Shown here: positions 1-9,908 of the stretch, in pieces
How the letters are laid out: the number at the start of each line of letters is the position of its first letter
How positions within the stretch are numbered: the stretch's first letter is position 1
Assembly: GCA_012274445.1 (NCBI GenBank)
Contig: JAAROD010000095.1
Span: 186,001-250,000, forward strand
Origin: Sclerotiophoma versabilis
Lineage: Eukaryota; Ascomycota; Dothideomycetes; Pleosporales; Didymellaceae
Direction: 5' to 3'
Length of the DNA stretch: 64,000 nt
Made by a program: the position numbers and the translations under genes
Notes under the pieces: generated by a model
Seen by the model: the letters and a program-made list of their open reading frames with translations, nothing else
What the model was told of the DNA's origin: nothing
The model's database searches: none

Positions 1-199
1 CGATCGAGGAAACTGGTGAGGACTTCTCCTAAGGCACAGCTCTGGGAGTGCTTTTATATGACAATAGTATGCATGGTTTGGAGCCGGGCATACTGGGGGC
101 TTTTAGATGCTTCATAAGATTTCATTGTTCATGTTCTTTCCTTGTGTGCTTGTGGGAATCCTGTATGTGTTTACTACCTCGGTCAGAAATTGAAAGCGT

Positions 200-2377
200 C
201 TAAGCCTTCTTCAGCTCCTTCTTCTCACTGACCGCCGCCGATTCCGGTGGCGGCACCTTCCTGGCATCATCTTTCGTCCCAAAGAAACCTCCAATGTCCA
301 GACTCTTCGTCTTATCCTGCATAACCTGCCACATACTCTGTTCACTCTTCTTCTGCACTTCACCCTCCAACTTTTGCTTCTCCTTCTCGCCATCTTTCTC
401 CTCGTCTCCAGTCGCCTCACCCTCATTCTTCTTCCTTTCAGCATCTTCCCTCTCCTTCTGTTTGGCCATCTCGTGCTCCGCTTTTTCGACCTCAGCGATA
501 TCAACATCTTCGAACCCAATTTTGCGCAGGATAGACCCGGTGATGAAGCGGTATTGCAGATGTCCGTCAACAAGTTCCGTGACGTCGACGTTCTGGACGC
601 CACGGACGCCCAGAACGGGCTGCAGCCCGGCGATGCCGAGCTGAACGGAGGACGTGCGGTACAAGAACCCGAGAATGTAGTCTTGCGTGCTGAATACGTT
701 GACGACGCGGCCGCTGACTACGGAGCGCATTTTGCGCCAGTCTGCGGCGTCGGATGGGCAGGGAGCGCCGAGGAGGACAACATTCTCAATCAGACCAAAT
801 GCTCTGCGGTCTGCGAGACGCTGGAGACACGAGTATATTAATCTTGCGCCGAGAGAGTATCCCACCAGTGTCACCGGTCGCTCGCCTTGAACCTTGTTGA
901 TGAGCGCGTCTGCAAGCACTTCGCCGGCTTTGTCGGCACGGTACTTCGCGACACTGAACGGATTGTCGAGCACACTAGCGACCTTGAGCAGACCAAGAGG
1001 CCACATCGCTGCGCTGACGGCAGCGAAGACAGTTTGCTCGATGATCTTCTTCTTTGCATAACCCCATGCTGCACTTGTGATGAACGTTTCAAGGCTGTGT
1101 CCAAGCTTCAGTAAAGCTTCGAGTTCCCAACGCAGAGCAAAGCCTTCGGTGCCCTTGCCGATGTATCGCCATGGCGCAACGACCTCCTCTGGTTCGCGCA
1201 ACCAGCCGCTTATGGCAATGGCGACGCGGAGACGACGGGTCTCGTTGTCCTGCTTGGAGGGATCTTGACTACGGTGAATGTTCAGGAATGCAAAATCCTC
1301 GACTTGTCGTGCGTATGCGTCCATCGCGTCGCCCGTCATGCGAGCACCGTATGCACCGAAAAGGCCGCCGACAAGGACCGAGGAGCCTGCCAGTGTACCC
1401 AGATAGCCTGCTGCAGCTGTGGCCCCGAGACCCAGTCCGCCCATCACAGATCCGACACCTGCTGCAAGGAGAGGTGCAGCGAGACCGCCGGTTACGCCGA
1501 TCAGGGCGGCACCTGCGACGCTGGCAAGTCCGACCTTCCATTTGCGTGCGGTTTGGGAAGCTTCTGCTGCCTTCTTTGTCTCAGCGTCAGCATTGAGCTG
1601 TTGCGATGCGGCTTCGAGGAGGCCTTGGGCGACTGTCTCTTCGTCCTTCTTGAGGATGGACAGGTTGAGATGGAGTGAGCTGGTAAGGTAGAGTAGGAGA
1701 ATACGCGAATGAGCTGAGTAGTGCTCCAAGCTGAGAAGGATGAGGACTAGAGAATGCAGGATCAGGGCGCGTTTGGCTTCGTCAAGACGTGCCAGTCGTG
1801 AATCCACGGCTGGGTAACGCTCCTTGAAGGCTGTATCTTCATCTTTATCCTTTTGCGAGAGATGAGTCAAGCTCGTTGTTTCTGCCTCAGACATCTTGGC
1901 AAGTCCTTCGACTTTGTGGTCCTCGACTTGCTTGGTTTGCTCTTTCGCTTCTTCCCGTGAGTTGACTACCTCACCAATGCGGCTGATGACCTTGCCCCTC
2001 CATTCATCGAAGTACTGCAACATCTCTTTCTTTAAGGCCTGTACTTCCGGCTTCGCAAGTTCCTCTTTTGCATTCTGTTCTCGCTTTTGGCGCTCTTGCT
2101 TCAACTTGTCCTCCTTCGCTACATCGACATTTCCAATGTCAGAGGGTGCGTCGATCAAGGTCTGCTCTTCCGACTTTGCGGCCTTGGGGTCCAGTGGCGC
2201 TTCTTCAGTAATGAAGGTGTCGAGTAAAGACTGGCGCATGGTCGCTGTGATTGTCGCGATCAAGAACGTAAGATCTGCACATTGATCTGCGCTCAGCAGG
2301 GTGGTGAGCGACTGCTCGTCTTTGTGTGGCTCTGCATGTTTCGACTGCCCAAAGGGCAATTTTGATGCCCAATCCAT
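200..2377 (-). CDS. DUF726/TMCO4-like membrane-associated alpha/beta-hydrolase
   Basis: A single-exon gene of 725 aa starting at an ATG. The N-terminal third is charged and coiled-coil-like (about residues 80-200). A Leu-rich segment (205-240) follows, then a long Gly/Ala-rich hydrophobic stretch (about 278-350) that probably spans or enters a membrane. The C-terminal half is an alpha/beta-hydrolase fold with the nucleophile elbow GYSLG at 506-510 (Ser508); Asp567 and His606 are good candidates for the rest of the triad. The tail (from about 625) is highly charged, rich in Lys and Glu. This order (hydrophobic block, then GxSxG hydrolase) matches the DUF726 family, which includes animal TMCO4 and yeast Mil1. 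The substrate is unknown; a lipid or thioester is an inference. Family assignment is firm, function is not. Confidence 0.9.
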   Translation of the reverse strand: MDWASKLPFGQSKHAEPHKDEQSLTTLLSADQCADLTFLIATITATMRQSLLDTFITEEAPLDPKAAKSEEQTLIDAPSDIGNVDVAKEDKLKQERQKREQNAKEELAKPEVQALKKEMLQYFDEWRGKVISRIGEVVNSREEAKEQTKQVEDHKVEGLAKMSEAETTSLTHLSQKDKDEDTAFKERYPAVDSRLARLDEAKRALILHSLVLILLSLEHYSAHSRILLLYLTSSLHLNLSILKKDEETVAQGLLEAASQQLNADAETKKAAEASQTARKWKVGLASVAGAALIGVTGGLAAPLLAAGVGSVMGGLGLGATAAAGYLGTLAGSSVLVGGLFGAYGARMTGDAMDAYARQVEDFAFLNIHRSQDPSKQDNETRRLRVAIAISGWLREPEEVVAPWRYIGKGTEGFALRWELEALLKLGHSLETFITSAAWGYAKKKIIEQTVFAAVSAAMWPLGLLKVASVLDNPFSVAKYRADKAGEVLADALINKVQGERPVTLVGYSLGARLIYSCLQRLADRRAFGLIENVVLLGAPCPSDAADWRKMRSVVSGRVVNVFSTQDYILGFLYRTSSVQLGIAGLQPVLGVRGVQNVDVTELVDGHLQYRFITGSILRKIGFEDVDIAEVEKAEHEMAKQKEREDAERKKNEGEATGDEEKDGEKEKQKLEGEVQKKSEQSMWQVMQDKTKSLDIGGFFGTKDDARKVPPPESAAVSEKKELKKA

Positions 2378-2652
2378 GTTCGGTAGTCTTACTGAAAGGA
2401 CTGAATAAAAGGAAGGAAGACGTGTCGTTGAGGTACTATGTTGATGATCTGTAGTTCGCCCGTTTTAGGTGACGTCAGTGGGGCAGTGCGGGAGTATGAC
2501 AGGGATGGATGGCTAGACCGCGCATCATTCAGTCTAACACGATCAGAGACACAAAGACACTTGCACGGCAAGGTTCAGGAAACATATGTATCAAGAATTA
2601 ACATTGGTCATAATGTATATAACATATTCTGCATTGTCCCTACTTACAACGC

Positions 2653-4041
2653 TCAACAAAACTCACTTACTACTACGTGTCCTTCATCTTGACGCATTTG
2701 CTTAATGCGTTTGAGTTTAAGGCGCTCAATCATGTCGTCCATGTGCGGAATGGCTTGTACAGCCAGCTTTGAAGCCTTGGGACGAGTTGCAACAGGTTTC
2801 CAAAGCTGCGCATACCAGTAGCTCAGTCGCGCACCGTACTGCTGATAACCTGGCAGGTCGTAAGGTAGATCGTAGTCCTTCTGCAGCACCTCTAAGGGCA
2901 TGTTAATTGGCCTATAAACAGTTGGAATACGGAACCGCCAATATTCCGACATCCATTCGTACTGATCTTCGCGGTCAGGATATGTCCCACCTCGCGCTTC
3001 CCGGCTTCGAATGAAAGCTGCTCGCGACTGGATGGGTACGATCCCTAATGCCATGAACTGCAGAGTAGCACCGAGACCCCAAATATCTGCTGAAGGGTGG
3101 ACAGGTGCGATCTGTTCTCGTTTAGGAGGCGCATATTCGGGAGTCCCCTTAAAGGCTTGTGGGTGCTTGCCTTTTGGTGTTGGCCAAGGTGTCAAGCGAG
3201 CGAAATCTGAGAGCTTGAAGATGGGTTCTTCAGGCAGTGTCTGGCTCCCAATTTGGTCGGGCGGCACCACTACTAAGACGTTTGCTGGCTTGAAATCGTT
3301 ATGGACGTAGCGGGTACCAAGCTCGTTGTGAAGGTGATTCAGAGCAAGCACCATGTCTCGGAACAGCTTCCACATAGTAACCTCTGATACACGCGCCGGC
3401 TGGCCTTCCCGTTCCTGCTGCTCACACCAAGACTTGCGGTATGTGATCAAACTACCCAGCTCACAGAATGGGAGGGAAAGCGCTGGCCCGAAAGGATACC
3501 AATCTTCGCTGGCAAAACAAATCTCTATGATGTGCTCATGCTGGCCAAGAATCCGCATGTTTCTGATTTCTTGCTCCAGTTCCTCGCGTGCCGAGTAGTA
3601 ATGAGGAAGTTTCACTGCGACGTACGTACCTTGTCGCTTCAGTTGCTGGTAGAGATGCACTACACCATCTCCACCCTCACCAATGACTCCTTGATGACAC
3701 CAGTACTTGTGAAATCGTGCATGGAACCTCGACTCTTTCTGCGCATATCTGATTACTTTTAAGTGAGGACGGAACTGAGTTCGCTTTAAGAAATGGTTCG
3801 GTGAGCGAGCCTGTGTAACACCGTCTGTTTGCTTGGCTAGCTGGCTTCCTTGTGGCTCATTACTCAACACTTTATCCTGTTGTTGTTCAGTTACTTCTTC
3901 CAGGACCGGACAGCATTTCCCGTGCTGGGGCTCAGCAATGTCCTCAACAGGCGCTTCGAGGTCTTCAACTAGCTCAAAGTCTTCCTGAGCCATGACCGGC
4001 CGGTGATCCGTTGGTTTGGAACAAACTCTCAGCATGCTCAT
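2653..4041 (-). CDS. Divergent protein kinase with HND and DFA motifs
   Basis: Protein kinase domain protein, 462 aa if started at the ATG at 4041; an ATG at 3993 gives 446 aa and is equally plausible, because the acidic segment after it looks like a natural N-terminus. The frame stays open upstream to 4155 but begins there only with a TTG. Visible kinase motifs: glycine-rich loop GEGGDGVV at about 121-128, VAVK with Lys144, the catalytic loop as HNDFKPANVL (about 247-256, catalytic Asp249), metal-binding DFA (279-281) in place of DFG, and GTPEYAPPK in place of the APE motif. Catalytic Lys and both Asp are retained, so it may be active, although HRD and DFG are altered. A perfect donor GTAAGT lies just before the annotated stop, so a further 3' exon is possible. 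Substrate unknown. Confidence 0.85.
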   Translation of the reverse strand: MSMLRVCSKPTDHRPVMAQEDFELVEDLEAPVEDIAEPQHGKCCPVLEEVTEQQQDKVLSNEPQGSQLAKQTDGVTQARSPNHFLKRTQFRPHLKVIRYAQKESRFHARFHKYWCHQGVIGEGGDGVVHLYQQLKRQGTYVAVKLPHYYSAREELEQEIRNMRILGQHEHIIEICFASEDWYPFGPALSLPFCELGSLITYRKSWCEQQEREGQPARVSEVTMWKLFRDMVLALNHLHNELGTRYVHNDFKPANVLVVVPPDQIGSQTLPEEPIFKLSDFARLTPWPTPKGKHPQAFKGTPEYAPPKREQIAPVHPSADIWGLGATLQFMALGIVPIQSRAAFIRSREARGGTYPDREDQYEWMSEYWRFRIPTVYRPINMPLEVLQKDYDLPYDLPGYQQYGARLSYWYAQLWKPVATRPKASKLAVQAIPHMDDMIERLKLKRIKQMRQDEGHVVVSEFC

Positions 4042-5073
4042 GATATCTTGGACGATTAGGGCTGCGTGTAATAACACTTGGAGATTTTCAAACAGTCGAC
4101 AGTTAAGACTGATAACCCACATCTTGGTAATATGAAGACAAGAAGGTGAGTGCAATTTTGTTCACGCTTGATGCAGTCGGTCAACATTATGAGCTCACAT
4201 TGAATTTCGATGTTCCCAACTATGCTGAAAGGATTAGGGTCGGGCATTATGAACGATCAACGACAATCCTGAAGAGTCTTATTATGAGTACAAATTCTTA
4301 AGTCGACCGCTTCGAATTTTGCAATTTAGTGGAGAGGAATTTTACTTGTTGCTTAAGTGTGTGACACTCCTCCAACCCTCGTAATGTGGATCGATGTGCT
4401 GCTCAAACATGATATAGACGCATTGCCTCACAATCATTACAACCGAGACAGGTACATTTGACGTGGCATGCTTTCTTGCGTCTTCCCAAGTACGAGCACA
4501 TCGGAACGTAATAACCATGATCCATGTCAAGCCTCACTTATAACGGTGCTCTTTAGTTGTGTTATTGATGGGTTCAGCAACACTAAGAGCAGGTAGCCGG
4601 CCGGCCAGATTGCACTCATTGGTTTTTTATTTATCTTATGTGGTACATGTACACATCGAGTTGCACGCTGACACTGCGATTGCGCATCTGACAGGACGTT
4701 ACTGTGCTAGTGCGTTGCCGCGGACGATATTTCATAGGTTCTATTTGATGAATTAGAACTGGACTGCAGAGCCTGGAAAGTGTCAAGCCAGTGCATGCTA
4801 AGCACTAGACCGTGCAATACTCGACTAACCCACCCTTAATTCGATCTGTGCAGGATGTATTCGTATTTTGCTTCTTGCCTCTCGCAAATCACCCGCAGCC
4901 TCTGCTTGCTGCCTTCACTCGCACTGGCTTGAAGCAGGTGGGGCAAGCAAACGCTCCCACCCAGCAACAAAACACACCCAGCAGGTACCTGCTCTCTACT
5001 CCGCACTCATTGGCTTGCTGCTCAAATTCAGTGAACACGAATCACTAACACCGGAAGGGACATCAAGACAGCG
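4042..5073 (+). other. Intergenic, divergent promoter region
   Basis: About 1 kb between the kinase gene (reading left) and the secreted-protein gene (reading right), so it must hold both promoters. Short open frames occur on both strands, but none has coding character. No repeat or RNA gene was seen. Confidence 0.6.
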
Positions 5074-5814
5074 ATGCAACTCACCAAAACCATTCTCGCC
5101 GGGACAGGCTTGGTCGCGCTTGCCTCTGGCGCACCTGCCGACGAGGGCAGTCAACACTACAAGATCGGTTCTCATACCTTCTGGAAGGATACACAGACCC
5201 AAAGTTATCATTGTGAGGGCCAAGACGTGATCCGGTGCGAGACCACCTTGGAGGGTACCTGCCTCACTGCCAACGTTTGCGAGGCGTACTGCTTCAACTA
5301 CGACAAGGGCGCTACATGTATTGACATGGGTCAGGGTATCATGAACACCTCCAGCAGTTTCGACGCCCCGGTTTCCAAAATCCTAGTTTCAGCGTCCGAT
5401 ACCAACATCGACGCAAGAGACGCTTCACCTGAAGAAGACAAGCACTATGTTTGCTCCAAAGACCGTACGGGCGTTCTAGTCTGCAGATACGGCTTCTGTT
5501 CCACGGACTACTACTGCAGAAGCGATGAAGAGTGCAAGGACGACTATATCTCCTGCGAGAGCAAATCGCCGTCCGCGCAAGGTAGCGAGTCCAAAGCTCG
5601 CGCTGTGGCCAACCCAGTCAGAAATGTGCCTCTCAAGCTCGTTGTAAGAAATCTTGTTTCGAAGAGGAGCAAATCCTACATCTGCTCAAAGGATCGCGCC
5701 AGCATTCTGAAGTGCACCTACGGCTTCTGCGCTACCGACTATTATTGTGCGAAAAGCCACCCATGCGTCAACAACCCTGCTCGCTGCAAGAAAGATCTCG
5801 CAACCCAAAAATAA
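5074..5814 (+). CDS. Secreted protein with duplicated six-cysteine module
   Basis: Single-exon, 246 aa, starting at an ATG. Residues 1-19 form a clear signal peptide ending near SGAPA. Two copies of a module have identical cysteine spacing, C-x9-C-x4-C-x5-C-x5-C-x6-C: cysteines 127, 137, 142, 148, 154, 161 and 204, 214, 219, 225, 231, 238. Both contain CSKDR, YGFC and TDYYC. A more distant cysteine-rich stretch lies at 47-83. A dibasic Lys197-Arg198 sits just before the second module and could be a Kex2 site, so the modules may be released separately. Size, secretion and cysteine content fit a candidate effector or other apoplastic protein, but I recognise no named family and the role is unknown. 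It stands alone between a kinase and a MATE transporter. Confidence 0.85.
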   Translation: MQLTKTILAGTGLVALASGAPADEGSQHYKIGSHTFWKDTQTQSYHCEGQDVIRCETTLEGTCLTANVCEAYCFNYDKGATCIDMGQGIMNTSSSFDAPVSKILVSASDTNIDARDASPEEDKHYVCSKDRTGVLVCRYGFCSTDYYCRSDEECKDDYISCESKSPSAQGSESKARAVANPVRNVPLKLVVRNLVSKRSKSYICSKDRASILKCTYGFCATDYYCAKSHPCVNNPARCKKDLATQK

Positions 5815-7151
5815 GCTGAGCATTCGGGACGATCATGGATGTGAAATACACGTCTTGCCCAAGGTCCCTGAAAGACGATGCGAATAGCGATGGTTCGAGG
5901 ATCTATGTCAGTGGAGGCGCTGTCAAAGATATAGCAGCCTAGAACGATGCTGAAAGGACGAAATTGGCCAAGACATGAGGAATAAGAACATGAGAACCCA
6001 TTCAGAAACTCCATGAGTACTGTGAAGGCACCTGTCCGCACGGACTTTACCCTAAAATATCCTTTCTGTGTCTTTGCTCCGGTGAACAGAGGAATAACTG
6101 TAGTAGCCCTGATATCGCGAAGTATAGCTATAATACCTCCCTGTATCATGAGATCTCCTAACACTTCCTGTGATCAGAACAACATTGAAGGCCTGGAGAT
6201 GGTAGACGAATAGTTGGCGAAGGAGCGAAGTTGAGGTTGGCAGGCACTCGGACCAATTGGCGCCTTTCCACCTGAACAGCCTCAGACCCTGCTTCCGTTC
6301 GCTCAATTCACGCCCTCGTCCCACTACGCCCACCTAGGTGCCTGTATCGGCAGTCGTTGCTACAAGCAGCCTTCCTCTCGAGTTGAATTTCACTGTTTCA
6401 CGGGACATCCGGTTGTCTGCAGCACCATCTAAACCCCAGCGCTGGGGAGCATCCGCGAATTCCAAGGCGGCACACTCGCTAAAAGTTGACCGCAACTTCT
6501 GGAAGCCTCGCACAAACACCCATACTAAATCATCCCCCCTCCAATCATTCCTACATTAAGTTCCTTTGTACACGCTGTCCGGAAACAAGTTGACAGGCAT
6601 GTGCTAGAGAGCGAACGTAGTGTTAGCTTACAGTTTCTAGGGGCGGTCGATCCCGGCTCCACCAGTATCTATAATCTACGCCATCTCCTGTCAATCTGAT
6701 TGGTCTTATTAAGACTATGAGAAATGGCTCGAGCCACGTAGAGCTTACCGAAGGGTCTTAGTCAAGACGAGACGAACGCCTGTTGATAAGGCTACCCGCA
6801 TTACTCTCACATCCAGTCACAACCCTCCAACGCTTTGCTATCAACCGAGCTTAGATATCATGCAGGAAGCTTTACCCGTCCCGTCTGTATTATTCAATGT
6901 GCGGGCTTTCCGCGATCACACCGGCACGTAGTAGTTGAATGTCATTAGCATTGTCAAGCCGTTGTACCAGCATCCACTTCATCGCAGCTAGGAAGTCAAA
7001 TTACATGAACTGCATGACGCTCGGGTAGCCTACCTCGTTATAATAAAGGGCGATTCCACCATTCTTGAGAACTTTTTGGTACATATAGGCGTCACTTGTC
7101 CTTTCTGTAGGGCAGTAGGCCAATTCGATCCTCTGCTCAAACTATCCCACC
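5815..7151 (+). other. Intergenic, no gene seen
   Basis: About 1.3 kb between the secreted-protein gene and the MATE gene. Open frames here are short and start at non-ATG codons or have no protein-like character. A stretch near 6640-6665 looks faintly like a tRNA T-arm but has no matching acceptor stem. Confidence 0.6.
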
Positions 7152-8781
7152 ATGGAGAACGAAGGCAAAATTTGGTCTTGGGTTCCAAGACTGTTCAGAA
7201 CAAATTCGACTTCAAAGACCGAAACTGAACCTAACGAGAGATCTTCCCTTCTCTCCCCCACCCAGCACGAGGAATGGTCGACTGGCGAAACCTATGAGCT
7301 TGAAGATGGATCCGGTAGCAAGTTCCAGCTTATACTGCAAGAGTTTTGGGTTTTATTCAAGGGCTCCATACCAGTTGTCCTAGCATATGCCCTTCAGAAC
7401 TCCCTTCAAACAGTCTCAGTACTAATCGTGGGGCGCTTATCACCTGAGGCCCTTGCAACAGCCGCTTTCTCATACATGTTTGCTATGGCCACAGGATGGC
7501 TTGTCGCTCTTGGAGGCACAACAGCGATCGACACTCTGGCATCTGCCAGCTTCACCGGGAGCAAGAACCGTTACGATCTGGGTATCATCTTGCAGCGTGC
7601 CTTCGTGGTACTTCTGCTGTTCTATGTACCCATTGCTATTCTCTGGATATGCTCGGCACCACTGTTCCGGGCTTTGGGGCAAGAAGAATATATTGCGCGA
7701 GATTCAGCGAAGTTCCTCACAGTCCTTGCTCCTGGCGGAATTGGCTACATCTATTTCGAGGCTCTGAAGAAGTACATGCAAGCTCAAGGTTCGCTGACCT
7801 TCCCAATATTCAGTGAGTTTTATGCTAATCAGCACAGAAATCATGCGCCCAGGAACTTATGTGCTCCTCATCACTTCTCCCCTCAGTGCAGGACTCAACT
7901 ATCTCTTTGTATACACGCTTAACATGGGTCTCCTCGGTGCGCCGTTCGCGACCGGAATTGCATACTGGGCTTCATTCCTGCTTCTTCTCGCTTATGCGCG
8001 CTTCATCGAAGGATGGGAGTGTTGGGGAGGATGGAACCGCAAATGTCTGCAGAATACCTGGGTATTCGCACGATTGGCTTTTCTCGGCGTCATCCACGTC
8101 GGAACTGAGTGGTGGGCATTTGAGATTGTCGCTCTCGTTGCGGGGAAGCTCGGTACAATTCCTCTGGCCGCACAAAGTGTAATCATGACTACCGATCAAG
8201 TCATGAACACAATCCCTTTCGGAGTTGGAGTCGCTACATCCTCACGGGTCGGTAACCTTCTGGGCTCTCGCAATGCGAAAGGCGCCGCAAGAGCCGCCAA
8301 TACTGCAGCAATCCTCAGCATGGTCCTTGGTGCAGTTGTGCTAGCCATTCTCATGGGGGTCAAAGAATTCTATGCAAAGATCTTCAATGATGATATCGAA
8401 GTCGTCAGGCTCACTGCAAAGGTGATGCCCTATGTCGCTCTCTTCCAGATCGCCGACGGGCTCAACGGAAGCTGCGGCGGCGCTCTGAGAGGCATGGGCA
8501 GGCAACACATTGGAGCGACCGTTAACATTGTCAGTTACTATTGTGGGGCTCTGCCGCTCGGCATCTGGCTTGCATTCAACGGCTGGGGTCTGGCTGGCTT
8601 GTGGGTCGGCCAATGCATTGCTCTCTATCTCGTTGGTTTGGGCGAGTGGGCTATTGTAGCGTGGAGCGACTGGGACTATCAGGTCAAGAAGGCTTTCGAG
8701 AGGATGGACTCAGATGATCGAGCAGAATTGGGTGTTTCGGAGGAAGTTGTGGCGAACACAGTGCATAATCAAAGATTGTAG
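7152..8781 (+). CDS. MATE family efflux transporter
   Basis: Multidrug and toxic compound extrusion transporter of the fungal MATE family, a cation-coupled antiporter of plasma or vacuolar membrane. Exons 7152-7788 and 7838-8781 give 526 aa, a normal length. The charged N-terminal tail (about 70 aa) is followed by repeated hydrophobic segments; the KKYMQAQ and TYVLLI motifs flanking the junction are typical of the family. The frame changes across the intron. I chose 7789-7837 (49 nt, branch site GCTAATC) because the joined protein then aligns without an insertion to the usual QAQ-x8-YVLLI spacing. Its donor GTTCGC is weak. A better donor at 7813 would leave an intron of only 25 nt. Family is certain, junction is not, substrate unknown. 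Confidence 0.92.
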
Positions 8782-9908
8782 ATAGATCGCTGGTGTTGAA
8801 CCAGAAATTGGCGAATCAAAAGATGTTCAGGCATTAGCAACACATCTTAGACATTAGAGATAGATAGGAAAACCGGGGTCAGCATGCAGCTGGTGTCAAG
8901 TACCAGCCAAATGCAGCTAAGCGAGTCTTGTATCTAGACCCTTGTCGTGTCCCGCTCGAACGACACCTCATCCACCTCCGCAAGCTCGGCTGCTTTCCCC
9001 ACGCTTCAACGCTGTAGCTAAGCGACCAGTCGATGACATCTCCTGCATTTGCATGGTGAAAAACTTCCGCTCCGCGTATCTTTTCGTGTTAGGCATAGAC
9101 CTGACCCATCCTTCTCTGGGTGTAAACTCACCGCCCAATATCAAGATGCTTCAACGAACCGTATTCCAGGAGGCTATCAGAACCTAGCTCTTGTCGGCCT
9201 ATGATGTCTTTTCGAACCTTATAAAAGAGCATGACGAACTGGAGTATTATTGGCCATTGGTAATAACCGCATCGGATACTGTCAGCCTACGCGGGCGTAC
9301 TAAGAGAAGAACATGCATACATACCTTGTACAACTTTAGATAAGGCTATCTGCCGAGACACAAGAATATGAATTGTTCTTTTACGGCACCGTTAGAATAT
9401 CCCCCATTGGTGAATTGTATCATCTCAAGCGTCATTGCACATGGCGGGGTTGGAGCTGCCCCACTGCTGTTCGATCTGACCATGAACTGAATGCCATTTC
9501 GAAAGCGATGGTCAGTACCTAGATGGCCTCAGGAGTTATATATTCTTGTGATTATTCTCTGTTCATAACGTTGGGATCTCTAGACAACTATAGTGCTTAT
9601 CGTGGGGCAGTGTGATTCCATCAGATTATTGAACGTCAAATAACGACCGATTATCTACCGACCTATGATGTCGACACCTGAAGCCCACCGGTAGTTTCTA
9701 ACTAGATTTAGGCACAATGATGCTGGACCTGCATACACATGTCGACAGGGTAGCTTCGAGCTGTTTACCTAACACAACCTCGTCAAGGGCTACTGATACG
9801 GAGGGGGTTGAGCCGTCCCCAGCTATTTACTACAAGCCTTGCCCCGTTTCTTCTCTTTTATCACGTCTCAATTCTACAATTTCTTGACCTCTTCGAGCTT
9901 TGCAAAAC
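8782..9908 (+). other. Intergenic, no gene seen
   Basis: About 1.1 kb holding the MATE 3' region and the promoter of the ureohydrolase gene. It is somewhat AT-rich and has no open frame with coding character; no repeat was found. Confidence 0.6.

Noticed and set aside
6600..6670. tRNA-like sequence ending CCGGCTCCACCA
   Set aside because: No matching 5' acceptor strand, D-arm or anticodon stem could be drawn.
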